From Burkholderia sp. IMCC1007 (GTDB lineage Bacteria > Pseudomonadota > Gammaproteobacteria > Burkholderiales > Burkholderiaceae): a stretch of DNA of 61,511 bases. A program made the translations under genes and the position numbers. The notes beneath the pieces were generated by a model, which was given only the letters and a program-made list of their open reading frames with translations, did no database searches and was not told the origin of the DNA. The stretch lies in contig NZ_JAPVQY010000033.1 of the NCBI RefSeq assembly GCF_027257875.1, positions 26,324 to 87,834 on the forward strand, given 5' to 3'. Shown in pieces: positions 33,975-45,693 of the stretch (position 1 is the stretch's first letter; each line of letters starts with the position of its first letter).

Positions 33975-34686
33975 TCCCAACATCGCGCAGCAGTTCGCGC
34001 AGTTGCTGCGTCGTGCCGACCAGATGTTGTGCTTGCCAGTCGGCCGGTGCGGCGCCGTCGCCGCAGTAGCCGTACGCGGCCGCGACCGTCGCCATGCCTG
34101 CCGCGCTGCCGGCCTGGATGTCGCGAAGATCATCGCCGACATAGACGATGCGCTCCGGCGCGAGCGACAAGCACTCGGCCGCATGCAGCAGCGGGGCCGG
34201 ATGGGGCTTCGAGTGCGGCGTCGTGTCTCCGCCGACGACGCAGGCCGCGCGCTGCGCGAGGCCGAGCAACTCGACGAGCGGGGTGGTGAGGCGGATCACC
34301 TTGTTCGTGACGATGCCCCAGCGTACGCCGCGCGCGTCGAGTTCGTCGAGCACGTCGCCGATGCCGGGGAACAGCGCCGTCTGCACGCAGATGTCCGTCG
34401 CGTAATTGGCCAGGAACTCGTCGCGCATCGCTTCGTAGCCGGGCGTTTGCGGGTCGATACCGAATGCGCCGCCGAGCAGGCCGCGCGCGCCGGCCGATGC
34501 CAGCGGCCGCAGCAGGTCGAGCGGCGTCTCCGGCAGCCCGCGCACACGCTGCATCTTGTGAACGGCCGCCGCCAGATCGGGCGCCGTGTCGGCGAGCGTG
34601 CCGTCGAGGTCGAACAGCACCGCATCGCAGTGCAGCAGGCGCGGCGCGTCGAGGGCGGCCTGCACGGTCGAAAGGGGAGTCGTCAT
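33970..34686 (-). CDS. gph: Phosphoglycolate phosphatase
   Basis: A 238-residue HAD-family phosphatase that removes 2-phosphoglycolate. The nucleophile Asp26 and Asp28 lie in FDLDGT, the Thr/Asn motif II is VTNK, the Lys motif is HSKPHP, and motif IV is VGDDLRD. Length fits. It starts 13 bases after ubiG, so the two form an operon; gph and ubiG are often paired in proteobacteria. Its stop codon overlaps the ssrA promoter. Confidence 0.93.
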   Translation of the reverse strand: MTTPLSTVQAALDAPRLLHCDAVLFDLDGTLADTAPDLAAAVHKMQRVRGLPETPLDLLRPLASAGARGLLGGAFGIDPQTPGYEAMRDEFLANYATDICVQTALFPGIGDVLDELDARGVRWGIVTNKVIRLTTPLVELLGLAQRAACVVGGDTTPHSKPHPAPLLHAAECLSLAPERIVYVGDDLRDIQAGSAAGMATVAAAYGYCGDGAAPADWQAQHLVGTTQQLRELLRDVGI

Positions 34687-34699
34687 GCCGGTCGGAAGG

Positions 34700-35398
34700 T
34701 CACGCGCCGCGGCGGCACGCGACGAGGTAGTTGATGTCGGTGTCGTTCGACAGCGCGAAGCGCTTGCCGATCGGGTGATAGGTGATGCCCTTGATGTCGA
34801 CGATGTGCAGATCCGTCGCGCGCACGAAGCCGGCCAGTTCCGACGGGCGGATGAAGCGCGCGTAGTCGTGCGTACCCTTGGGCAGCATTTGTGCGATGTA
34901 TTCCGCGCCGATCACGGCGAACAGGTACGACTTCAGGTTGCGGTTCAGCGTCGAGAAGAACACCCAGCCGCCCGGTTTCACGAGCGTCGCGCATGCGGAC
35001 ACCACGCCGGCGGGCGACGGCACGTGCTCGAGCATCTCCATGCAGGTGACCACGTCGTAGCTGCCCGGCTCGCGTTCGGCGATTGCTTCGGCGGCGATCG
35101 CCTCGTAGTCGACCGTGATGCCGCTTTCGAGGCTGTGCAGGTCGGCGACGCCGAGCGCTTCGGTCGACAGGTCGATGCCTTTCACCTGTGCGCCCAGCCC
35201 GGCCATCGATTCGGACAGGATGCCGCCGCCGCAGCCGATATCGAGCGCGCGCTTGCCGGCCAGGTGGGCATGTGCGTCGATCCAGCCAAGCCGGACCGGG
35301 TTCAGGTCGTGCAGCGGCTTGAATTCGGCATTCGGATCCCACCACCGGTGGGCGAGGTCGCTGAATTTCTGGAGTTCGTGCGGATCGGCGTTGGTCAT
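34700..35398 (-). CDS. ubiG: Ubiquinone biosynthesis O-methyltransferase
   Basis: A 232-residue SAM-dependent methyltransferase that carries out both O-methylations of ubiquinone synthesis. SAM motif ALDIGCGGGILSE lies near residues 50-62, and DLHSLESG, TCMEMLEHVP and the late ERTYHPI-like segment match UbiG. It precedes gph and follows the ompA terminator. Confidence 0.95.
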   Translation of the reverse strand: MTNADPHELQKFSDLAHRWWDPNAEFKPLHDLNPVRLGWIDAHAHLAGKRALDIGCGGGILSESMAGLGAQVKGIDLSTEALGVADLHSLESGITVDYEAIAAEAIAEREPGSYDVVTCMEMLEHVPSPAGVVSACATLVKPGGWVFFSTLNRNLKSYLFAVIGAEYIAQMLPKGTHDYARFIRPSELAGFVRATDLHIVDIKGITYHPIGKRFALSNDTDINYLVACRRGA

Positions 35399-35500
35399 GT
35401 CGGCAAACGGGCTACGGAAGGAGGGCGGTACGTCGGTACGTCAGCCCCGAGTATATAAGCGGGCGGACGGCGAGGCCAGCGAGCGCCAGCGCGGGCGTCA

Positions 35501-35529
35501 AAGAAAAAGCCCCGCCGGAGCGGGGCTTT
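35501..35529 (-). terminator. Terminator of the ompA-like gene
   Basis: A ten-base stem (AAAGCCCCGC at 35506-35515, complement at 35520-35529, loop CGGA) is followed on the minus strand by TTTTTCTT. It lies 22 bases past the stop codon. Confidence 0.9.
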
Positions 35530-35550
35530 GAAGCAGTCGAAAACCGCGGC

Positions 35551-36222
35551 TTACTGTGCCGGAACGGTCGTCTTCTGAACTTCTTGCGTACCGACCACTT
35601 CGACTTCCACGCGGCGGTCCGGTGCGAGGCAGGCGATCAGCTGCTTGCGGTTCTTCTGGTTGCAGCCAGTCGTAACCGGGTTGCGCTTGCCCTTGCCTTC
35701 CGTGTAGATCTTGTTCGCCGGAACGCCCTTGCTGACCAGGTACGACTTGACAGCTTGCGCGCGGCGCAGCGACAGACGGTCGTTGTACTTGTCCGAACCG
35801 ATGCGGTCCGTGTAGCCCGTAGCGACGACCACTTCCGTGTTCATGCCCTCGATCTTCGATGCGAGTTCGTCCAGCTTCTGCTTGCCGGCCGGCTTCAGCG
35901 TTGCCTTGTCGAAGTCGAACAGTGCGTCGGCTTGGTACGTGATCTTCTGGCTCGTGATGGCCGGAGCAGGGGCCGGAGCGACCGGCGGCTGCGGTGCCTG
36001 GGCGACCAGTGCGCCATCGCACTTTGCGTTGGCGGTGGCCGGCGTCCAGAAGGCGTCACGCCAGCAGAGCTCGTTCGTGCCGTTCATCCACACCCATTCG
36101 CCCGTGCCGTTCACCCAGTTGTCGTTGACGGCTTGACGCGACGCCGGCACGGATTGTGCCGAAGCGGATGCAGCCATAACTGCGGTAGCTGCAATGAACG
36201 CGAGCTTTGAAAGTTTATTCAT
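35551..36222 (-). CDS. OmpA family outer-membrane protein
   Basis: A 223-residue protein with a signal peptide (cleavage near ASAQ), a short N-terminal region with the motif VNGTGEWVWMNGTNELCWRD and two Cys, and a C-terminal OmpA-like peptidoglycan-binding domain (FDFDKATLKPAGKQKLDELA start, NDRLSLRRAQAVKSYL core). There is no eight-strand barrel of E. coli type, so it is probably a periplasmic/outer-membrane anchor protein rather than a porin. It is preferentially written with favoured codons, suggesting high expression. A TATACT -10 lies upstream. Confidence 0.9.
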   Translation of the reverse strand: MNKLSKLAFIAATAVMAASASAQSVPASRQAVNDNWVNGTGEWVWMNGTNELCWRDAFWTPATANAKCDGALVAQAPQPPVAPAPAPAITSQKITYQADALFDFDKATLKPAGKQKLDELASKIEGMNTEVVVATGYTDRIGSDKYNDRLSLRRAQAVKSYLVSKGVPANKIYTEGKGKRNPVTTGCNQKNRKQLIACLAPDRRVEVEVVGTQEVQKTTVPAQ

Positions 36223-36299
36223 ATTTCTCCTCTCGAAATTGAGATTACCGCAGGTTTACTGCGAGCCTGTTTGACGGTGACAAGTCATACATTGCTCGG

Positions 36300-36305
36300 A
36301 GTATA
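36300..36305 (-). promoter_or_regulatory. -10 element of the ompA-like gene
   Basis: TATACT on the minus strand lies 78 bases before the start codon, leaving a leader of about 70 bases. The -35 is weak or degenerate. Confidence 0.45.
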
Positions 36306-36662
36306 ACATTGGTGCGGCACAAAAAACGCGGCACCGCTCTGTGTAGACTTCGAGCAGCGTCTAACCTTCAGTGCGTTGGCATTTTGCCATATCGTTCCCT
36401 TCCCACGAAAAAAAATCCTCCCCACCCCAAGATCGCTTCAACTTTGTGGCGCATGCGCAACACCGGCCTGCCGTAACTTTTAGAGATTGTCAAGAGCAGG
36501 CGCGCGAAATTGCGGGAAACCCGGCAAATGGTTTACTCGCGGGCGTGACGCGGGATCCGGTGCAACCACGGATGCGTGTTGAAGGGTACGATCGCTGTCG
36601 ATCCGGCCCGGATCGACGCGGCTGCGAATTTTGCTGTTTACATATAGTGTGTGGCGGGCGAA

Positions 36663-36690
36663 TTGGCGGCTGATGGGCGCATGTTAGAAT
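36663..36690 (+). promoter_or_regulatory. Probable gyrA promoter
   Basis: TTGGCG (36663-36668), a 16-base spacer and TAGAAT (36685-36690) fit a sigma-70 promoter, with a start of transcription near 36697 and a leader of about 67 bases. Confidence 0.6.
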
Positions 36691-36763
36691 CTCGCGTTGC
36701 GTTGCGCATGCAGCGCCCACGCGAAAGGCGTTCGCCGTCTTCGCTCCGAAACGATACGGATAC

Positions 36764-39367
<2,604 letters not shown>

Positions 39368-39449
39368 GAACGGATGAGACTCGAGCCGCCGCAGGCGTAA
39401 AACGCCGCGGTCGGCGAGCAACCACGCATATTTCCAAGAGGGAGTGATG

Positions 39450-40049
39450 ATGCAAAAGCAATTCAAGCAACTGGTTCTGCTGGCTGCACTGGTGCCGACG
39501 TTCGCGATGGCGCAAGCGCTGTCGAATTCCGCACCGGCAGCAACCGCAGCAGCTGCGCCGATCGACGCCGACAAGAAGGCGGCGATCAAGGATCTGCTCG
39601 ACGCGATCGACGCGCCGAAGCTCGTGTCGGCTATCGGCAACAGCGCCGAAATGCAGGCAAAGCAACTCGTCCCGGCGATCCTGTCGGACGCACTGTCGGA
39701 AAACAAGTCGCTGAACGACAAGCAGAAGCAAGCCGCCGTGCCGACGCTGCAGAAGAACGCAGTGCCGAAGCTGGTCGACGGCGCAGGCAAGGTATTCGGT
39801 ACGCAGCAGTTCCAGAACGACGCGATGTCGGCTCAGTACGACGCATACGCGAAGTACTACAGCACGTCGGAGATCAAGGATCTGACGACGTTCTACAAGA
39901 GCCCGACGGGCCGCAAGTTCATCCAGGTTCAGGATCAGGTTGGCCGCGACGTGGTCAACGGTCTGATGCAGAAGTACATGCCGCAAGCGATCCAGGCAAC
40001 GCGCGCGCAGGCTGACAAGGAAGTCGCGGCAGTCAAGCCGGGCAAGTAA
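39450..40049 (+). CDS. DUF2059 domain protein, exported
   Basis: A 199-residue exported protein with a signal peptide (MQKQFKQLVLLAALVPTFAM, cleavage near AMAQ). A DUF2059 region follows with the core YDAYAKYYSTSEIKDLTTFY and TGRKFI. Function unknown. In-frame GTG and ATG codons at 39444 and 39447 precede, but ATG at 39450 has the best spacing from AAGAGGGAG. It lies between gyrA and serC and may be read with either. Confidence 0.88.
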   Translation: MQKQFKQLVLLAALVPTFAMAQALSNSAPAATAAAAPIDADKKAAIKDLLDAIDAPKLVSAIGNSAEMQAKQLVPAILSDALSENKSLNDKQKQAAVPTLQKNAVPKLVDGAGKVFGTQQFQNDAMSAQYDAYAKYYSTSEIKDLTTFYKSPTGRKFIQVQDQVGRDVVNGLMQKYMPQAIQATRAQADKEVAAVKPGK

Positions 40050-40221
40050 GCCGTCCGGGCACGCGCCCGGCCGTTCGGCCGGGTTTGGCGGGAGCCTGAT
40101 GACAGTGCGATAATGGCCGTTTGCGCGCGAGCGCAAGCGGCCATTCCTTTTCTGGCGCGGCCCGATTGCAACTGACATGCGGCGGCAAGCCGCCGGTCGC
40201 GTCCCTCCCGAGGTTTTCACG

Positions 40222-41304
40222 ATGCGCGTCTTTAATTTCTCCGCCGGTCCTGCGGCGCTGCCCGAGGAAGTGCTGCGGCAGGCTGCCGACGAAATGCTCG
40301 ACTGGCACGGCAGCGGCATGAGCGTGATGGAGATGAGCCATCGCGGCAAGGAATTCATGTCGATCCACGAGGCGGCGCTGGCCGACCTGCGCGAACTGCT
40401 CGACGTGCCGGCGAGCCACCGGATCCTGTTCCTGCAGGGCGGCGGCATTGCCGAGAACGCGATCGTGCCGATGAATCTGCTCGGCTCGCGCAAGACGGCC
40501 GACTTCGTCGTGACGGGCTCGTGGTCGCAGAAGTCGTTCAACGAGGCGAAGAAATACGGCACGCCGCATCTGGCCGCATCGGGCAAGACGGCCGACGGCT
40601 TCACCCGCGCGCCGGGCCGTGCCGAATGGCAGCTGTCGGACGATCCGGCCTACGTGCATCTGTGTACGAACGAGACGATCGACGGCGTCGAGACGTTCGA
40701 GATTCCGGATCTCGGCGACGTGCCGCTCGTCGCGGATGTCTCGTCGCACATCCTGTCGCGCCCGATGGACGTCGCGAAATACGGCGTGCTGTTCGGCGGC
40801 GCGCAGAAGAACATCGGGATGGCCGGGGTGACGGTGCTGATCGTGCGCGAGGATCTGCTCGATCGCGCTCAGCCGATTTGCCCGTCCGCATTCGAATGGA
40901 AGACCGTCGCCGCGAACAACTCGCTGTACAACACGCCGCCCACCTATGCGATCTACATCGCGGGCCTCGTGTTCCAGTGGCTGAAGCGGCAGGGTGGCCT
41001 CGGCGCGATGGAGGCACGCAACACCGAGAAGGCGAAGCTGCTCTACGACACGATCGATGCGAGCAGCTTCTATCTGAACAAGGTCGAGCCGGCGGTGCGT
41101 TCGCGGATGAACGTGCCCTTTTTCCTGGCCGACGAAACGCGCAACGAAGACTTCCTTGCCGGCGCGAAGGCGCGCGGGCTGCTGCAGCTGAAGGGCCACA
41201 AGTCCGTCGGCGGCATGCGGGCGTCGATCTACAACGCGGTGCCGCTCGAGGGCGTGCAAGCGCTCGTCGAGTACATGAAGGACTTCGAGCAGCGCGGCGC
41301 CTGA
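40222..41304 (+). CDS. serC: Phosphoserine aminotransferase
   Basis: A 360-residue class V aminotransferase that makes 3-phosphoserine (serine synthesis) and a pyridoxine precursor. PLP-binding Lys196 lies in FGGAQKNIG; NFSAGPAALPEEV at the N-terminus and MSHRGKEF are diagnostic. The start MRVFNFSAGP fits the family; the upstream frame is not similar. First gene of the serC-pheA-tyrA-aroA cluster. Confidence 0.97.
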   Translation: MRVFNFSAGPAALPEEVLRQAADEMLDWHGSGMSVMEMSHRGKEFMSIHEAALADLRELLDVPASHRILFLQGGGIAENAIVPMNLLGSRKTADFVVTGSWSQKSFNEAKKYGTPHLAASGKTADGFTRAPGRAEWQLSDDPAYVHLCTNETIDGVETFEIPDLGDVPLVADVSSHILSRPMDVAKYGVLFGGAQKNIGMAGVTVLIVREDLLDRAQPICPSAFEWKTVAANNSLYNTPPTYAIYIAGLVFQWLKRQGGLGAMEARNTEKAKLLYDTIDASSFYLNKVEPAVRSRMNVPFFLADETRNEDFLAGAKARGLLQLKGHKSVGGMRASIYNAVPLEGVQALVEYMKDFEQRGA

Positions 41305-41337
41305 CGGCGACGCTGCTCAAACAGCACGGCAAAACGC

Positions 41338-42420
41338 ATGGACGACGAACTGAATTCCCGCCTGAAACCGCTGCGCGATCGCATCGACGCGATCGACGCG
41401 CAGCTGATCGCGCTCCTGAACCAGCGTGCCGCGGTGGCGCTCGAGGTGGGCGAGGTCAAGAAGCATTTCAACGCGCCGGTGTTCCGGCCGGAGCGCGAGC
41501 TGCAAGTCATCGCGCGCCTGCAGGACATGAGCGCGGGCCCGCTCGCGAGCGAGCACATCAGCGCCATCTGGCGCGAGATCATGGCCGCGAGCCGCGCGCT
41601 CGAGCAGACGATCCACGTCGCGTTCCTCGGGCCGGTCGGCACGTACAGCGAACAGGCGATGTTCGAGTATTTCGGCCAGTCGATCGAAGGGCTCCCGTGC
41701 CCGTCGATCGACGAGGTGTTCCGCTCGGTCGAGGCAGGCGCGTCCGCGTTCGGCATCGCGCCGGTCGAGAATTCGACCGAGGGCGCCGTGTCGCGCACGC
41801 TCGACCTGCTGCTGCAGACGCAATTGCTGATCAGCGGCGAGCTCGCATTGCCGATCCATCACAACCTGCTCACGCAGAACGGCACGCTCGAAGGCGTGAC
41901 GCGCGTCTGCGCGCATGCGCAGGCGCTCGCGCAATGCCAGCAGTGGCTGGCCGCGAACGCGCCGCAACTCGAGCGGCAGGCCGTGTCGAGCAACGCGGAA
42001 GCCGCACGTCTCGCCGCGGCCGACCCGAGCGTCGCGGCGATCGCCGGCGATCGCGCGGCTGCGCACTACGGGCTGCAGATCGCGTTCGCGCTGATTCAGG
42101 ACGATCCGCACAATCGCACGCGCTTCGTGATCGTCGGCAAGCAGCCGGCGGGGCAGAGCGGTCACGACCAGACGTCGCTGATCGTCTCGGTGAAGAACGA
42201 GCCGGGCGCCGTATTCAAGCTGCTCGAACCGCTCGCGCGGCACGGCGTGTCGATGACGCGCTTCGAGTCGCGTCCCGCGCGCGTCGGCACGTGGGAGTAT
42301 TACTTCTACATCGACATCGAAGGGCACCGGGACGAGCCGGCCGTGGCTGCCGCGCTCGCGGAGCTCGGCCAGAAGGCCGCGTTCCTGAAGATACTCGGTT
42401 CGTATCCGCGCGCGCGCTGA
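41338..42420 (+). CDS. pheA: Bifunctional chorismate mutase/prephenate dehydratase
   Basis: A 360-residue enzyme for phenylalanine synthesis. Residues 1-90 form an AroQ chorismate mutase (LKPLRDRIDAIDAQLIALLN). The dehydratase follows (LGPVGTYSEQA, IAPVENSTEGAVSRTLDLL). The C-terminal ACT domain (PGAVFKLLEPLARHGVSM, then ESRP) senses phenylalanine for feedback control. It starts 33 bases after serC. Confidence 0.97.
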   Translation: MDDELNSRLKPLRDRIDAIDAQLIALLNQRAAVALEVGEVKKHFNAPVFRPERELQVIARLQDMSAGPLASEHISAIWREIMAASRALEQTIHVAFLGPVGTYSEQAMFEYFGQSIEGLPCPSIDEVFRSVEAGASAFGIAPVENSTEGAVSRTLDLLLQTQLLISGELALPIHHNLLTQNGTLEGVTRVCAHAQALAQCQQWLAANAPQLERQAVSSNAEAARLAAADPSVAAIAGDRAAAHYGLQIAFALIQDDPHNRTRFVIVGKQPAGQSGHDQTSLIVSVKNEPGAVFKLLEPLARHGVSMTRFESRPARVGTWEYYFYIDIEGHRDEPAVAAALAELGQKAAFLKILGSYPRAR

Positions 42421-42607
42421 CGCGCGGCTGCCCGTCGCCTGCCCCGCGCAGGCGGCGCGGCGAAGCGGGCAAGGCAGGCCGGGCGGCGCTGCCGAAGGCG
42501 GGTTCGGGCGGTATCCGGTGCAGGTCGCGCCGGATACGGGCCCGTTGCCCGGAATCTGGACTTCCGTGCGCGGGGCGTCGTTCCGCGCGCGTCACTTGGC
42601 TCTTGTC

Positions 42608-43534
42608 GTGTCAGGCTTTGCATTCAACAAACTGGTCATCTTCGGCGTCGGCCTGATCGGCGGATCGCTCGCCCGCGCATTGCGCGAGCGCACGCCGGGC
42701 AGCGCGGGCGAGGTCGTCGGCGTCGGCCGCTCGCGTGCGTCGGTCGAGCGCGCGCTGGCGCTCGGCGTGATCGATCGCGCGGCCGCGCTCGACGACGACG
42801 CGCAATTGCGCGACGCGCTTGCCGGCGCCGATCTCGTGCTGCTGGCCGCGCCGGTCGCGCAAACGGGCCCGCTGCTCGCGCGCATCGAACCGTGGCTCGA
42901 CGGCGCGACGATCGTGACCGATGCGGGCAGCACCAAGTCCGACGTCGTCGCGGCCGCGCGCGCCGCGCTCGGCGAGCGGATCGCGCAGTTCGTGCCGGGG
43001 CATCCGATCGCCGGACGCGAGTCGAGCGGCGTCGAAGCCGCGCTGCCGGATCTGTACGTCGGTCGCAACGTCGTGCTGTGCCCGCTGCCGGAGAATGCGC
43101 ACGAATCCGTCGCGCGGATCGACGCGATGTGGCGGGCGACCGGCGCCGACGTGCGCACGATGAGCACCGCGCAGCACGATCGCGTGTTTGCATCGATCAG
43201 CCATTTGCCGCACGTGTTGTCGTTCGCGCTGGTCGAGCAGATCCTCGGCGAGGCGGATGCCGAACTGAAATTCTCGTACGCGGCTGGCGGTTTCCGCGAT
43301 TTCACGCGGATCGCGGCGTCGAGCCCCGAAATGTGGCGCGACGTGTGCGTCGCGAATCGCGCGGCGCTGCTCGACGAACTCGACGGTTATACGCGCGTGC
43401 TCGCACGGCTGCGTGAAGCGATCGACGCCGGCGACGGCGCGGCGCTCGAAGCCGTGTTTACGCGCTCGCGCGCCGCACGCAAGGCATGGCAGGAGCGCGG
43501 TGCGCAGCCCGCTGCCGAACCGGTCAAGAAATAA
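42608..43534 (+). CDS. tyrA: Prephenate dehydrogenase
   Basis: A 308-residue NAD(P)-dependent enzyme for tyrosine synthesis. The Rossmann motif GVGLIGGSLA is near residues 12-21, HPIAGRE and the catalytic-type SHLPHVLSFAL follow, and the helical C-terminal domain is complete (KFSYAAGGFRDFTRIAASSPEMW). The GTG at 42608 was chosen since it gives the usual short N-terminus; no ATG is available. The 187-base gap after pheA is non-coding; related genomes often carry hisC there. Confidence 0.93.
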   Translation: MSGFAFNKLVIFGVGLIGGSLARALRERTPGSAGEVVGVGRSRASVERALALGVIDRAAALDDDAQLRDALAGADLVLLAAPVAQTGPLLARIEPWLDGATIVTDAGSTKSDVVAAARAALGERIAQFVPGHPIAGRESSGVEAALPDLYVGRNVVLCPLPENAHESVARIDAMWRATGADVRTMSTAQHDRVFASISHLPHVLSFALVEQILGEADAELKFSYAAGGFRDFTRIAASSPEMWRDVCVANRAALLDELDGYTRVLARLREAIDAGDGAALEAVFTRSRAARKAWQERGAQPAAEPVKK

Positions 43535-43547
43535 CAGGACGATTCCC

Positions 43548-44852
43548 ATGGACTATCTCGATCTCGGCCCGTATTCCAGCGCATCGGGCACCGTGCGCCT
43601 GCCCGGCTCGAAGAGCATCTCGAACCGCGTACTGCTGCTCGCGGCGCTCGCCGAAGGCGATACGACGATCACCAACCTGCTCGATTCCGACGACACGCGC
43701 GTGATGCTCGATGCGCTCGGCAACCTCGGCGTGAAGCTCGCGCGCGAAGGCGACACCTGCGTCGTCACCGGCACGCGCGGCGCATTCACCGCGAAGACCG
43801 CCGATCTGTTCCTCGGCAATGCGGGCACGGCCGTGCGGCCGCTGACGGCTGCGCTGGCGGTCAACGGCGGCGACTATCGCGTCCACGGCGTGCCGCGCAT
43901 GCACGAGCGGCCGATCGGCGATCTCGTCGACGGCCTGCGGCAGATCGGCGCGCAGATCGACTACGAACTGAACGAAGGCTACCCGCCGCTGCGGATCAAG
44001 CCCGCGACCGTCACGGTCGACGCGCCGATCCGCGTGCGCGGCGACGTGTCGAGCCAGTTCCTCACCGCGCTGCTGATGACGCTGCCGCTCGTGAAGGCGA
44101 AGGACGGCAAGACCGTCGTCGAGGTCGACGGCGAACTGATCTCGAAGCCGTACATCGACATCACGATCCGGCTGATGGAGCGCTTCGGTGTGAGCGTCGA
44201 GCGCGACGGCTGGCAACGCTTCATCGTGCCGGCAGGCGTGCGCTATCGTTCGCCGGGCCGGATCATGGTCGAGGGCGATGCGTCGTCGGCCTCGTACTTC
44301 CTCGCGGCCGGTGCACTCGGCGGCGGACCGCTGCGCGTCGAGGGCGTGGGGCGCGCGAGCATCCAGGGCGACGTCGGCTTCGCGAACGCGCTGATGCAGA
44401 TGGGCGCGAACGTGACGATGGGCGACGACTGGATCGAGGTGCGCGGCATCGGCCACGATCACGGCAAGCTCGAGCCGATCGACATGGACTTCAACCTGAT
44501 TCCCGACGCGGCGATGACCATCGCGGTCGCGGCGCTGTTCGCGAGCGGCACGAGCACGCTGCGCAACATCGCGAGCTGGCGCGTGAAGGAGACCGACCGC
44601 ATCGCCGCGATGGCGACCGAACTGCGCAAGGTCGGCGCGATCGTCGAGGAGGGCGCCGACTATCTCGTCGTCACGCCACCGGAAAAGCTCACGCCGAACG
44701 CGGCGATCGACACGTACGACGATCACCGGATGGCGATGTGCTTCTCGCTCGTCAGCCTGGGCGGCGTGCCGGTGCGGATCAACGACCCGAAGTGCGTCGG
44801 CAAGACGTTCCCCGACTATTTCGACCGCTTCGCCGCGCTCGCCAAGGCCTGA
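43548..44852 (+). CDS. aroA: 3-phosphoshikimate 1-carboxyvinyltransferase (EPSP synthase)
   Basis: A 434-residue shikimate pathway enzyme joining shikimate 3-phosphate and PEP. LPGSKSISNRVLLLAALAEG near the N-terminus, NAGTAVRPLTAAL, and late DDHRMAMCFSL are the class I EPSP synthase motifs; the class I sequence is the glyphosate-sensitive type. The gene starts 13 bases after tyrA, so they are probably co-transcribed. Confidence 0.97.
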   Translation: MDYLDLGPYSSASGTVRLPGSKSISNRVLLLAALAEGDTTITNLLDSDDTRVMLDALGNLGVKLAREGDTCVVTGTRGAFTAKTADLFLGNAGTAVRPLTAALAVNGGDYRVHGVPRMHERPIGDLVDGLRQIGAQIDYELNEGYPPLRIKPATVTVDAPIRVRGDVSSQFLTALLMTLPLVKAKDGKTVVEVDGELISKPYIDITIRLMERFGVSVERDGWQRFIVPAGVRYRSPGRIMVEGDASSASYFLAAGALGGGPLRVEGVGRASIQGDVGFANALMQMGANVTMGDDWIEVRGIGHDHGKLEPIDMDFNLIPDAAMTIAVAALFASGTSTLRNIASWRVKETDRIAAMATELRKVGAIVEEGADYLVVTPPEKLTPNAAIDTYDDHRMAMCFSLVSLGGVPVRINDPKCVGKTFPDYFDRFAALAKA

Positions 44853-44865
44853 CCCGACTGACCCG

Positions 44866-45552
44866 ATGAAATCGACCCGACCCTTTCACCCGACTCCCGT
44901 CATCACGATCGACGGCCCGACTGCTTCCGGCAAGGGCACCGTCGCGGCGCTCGTCGCGGCCCATCTGGGCTTCCACCTGCTCGACAGCGGCGCGCTGTAT
45001 CGTCTCGCGGCGCTCGCGAGCATGCGCTACGGCATCGCGGCGGAGGACATCGACGCGCTTGTAAAACTGATCGACGATCTCCACATCACGTTTCGCGAAG
45101 GCTGCGCGCAGCTCGACGGCGTCGACGTGTCGAACGACATCCGCGCCGAAGCGGTGGGCAACCGCGCGTCCGCCATCGCCGTGCACGGGCCGGTGCGCAC
45201 CGCGCTCGTCGCGCGCCAGCGCGCGTTCCGCAAGACGCCGGGCCTCGTTGCCGACGGGCGCGACATGGGTACCGTGATCTTCCCGGACGCCGTGCTGAAG
45301 GTGTTCCTGACGGCCAGCGCCGAGGCACGCGCGACCAGGCGGCATAAGCAATTGATGCAAAAAGGTTTTTCTGCTAATATAGATGACTTGCTCCGGGATC
45401 TACGTGAACGTGACGCGCGCGACAGCAATCGCGCAGCCGCGCCGCTGAAGCCCGCGGCAGATGCCAAGCTGCTCGATACGTCAGCACTTTCGGTCGATGA
45501 AGCCGTCGACGAGGTGCTGCAGTGGTACCGGGCGCTCGGCCAGCCGGCCTGA
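44866..45552 (+). CDS. cmk: Cytidylate kinase
   Basis: A 228-residue nucleotide kinase phosphorylating CMP and dCMP. The P-loop GPTASGKGT is at residues 17-25; LDSGALYR and ADGRDMGTVIFPDA are family motifs. It starts 13 bases after aroA and precedes rpsA, the conserved order in proteobacteria. Confidence 0.97.
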   Translation: MKSTRPFHPTPVITIDGPTASGKGTVAALVAAHLGFHLLDSGALYRLAALASMRYGIAAEDIDALVKLIDDLHITFREGCAQLDGVDVSNDIRAEAVGNRASAIAVHGPVRTALVARQRAFRKTPGLVADGRDMGTVIFPDAVLKVFLTASAEARATRRHKQLMQKGFSANIDDLLRDLRERDARDSNRAAAPLKPAADAKLLDTSALSVDEAVDEVLQWYRALGQPA

Positions 45553-45693
45553 GAAGGGCGGCAGCGGTAGGTGCTCCGCGCCGCAAGCGTGGAGCGTGTT
45601 TCAAACCCTTAACCCCGTATGGCGTCGATCTGGCCCTTTCAGCCTGCCATTCCGGCCGGCGTGGCACAGCGATCCATGCACAATCAGATTTTT

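Larger units (their letters stand above)
36223..36763. other. Divergent intergenic region ompA-gyrA
   Basis: These 541 bases hold promoters for the ompA-like gene (-10 at 36300-36305) and gyrA (36663-36690). The rest is comparatively AT-rich and has no frame, repeat or RNA motif that I recognise. Confidence 0.6.
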
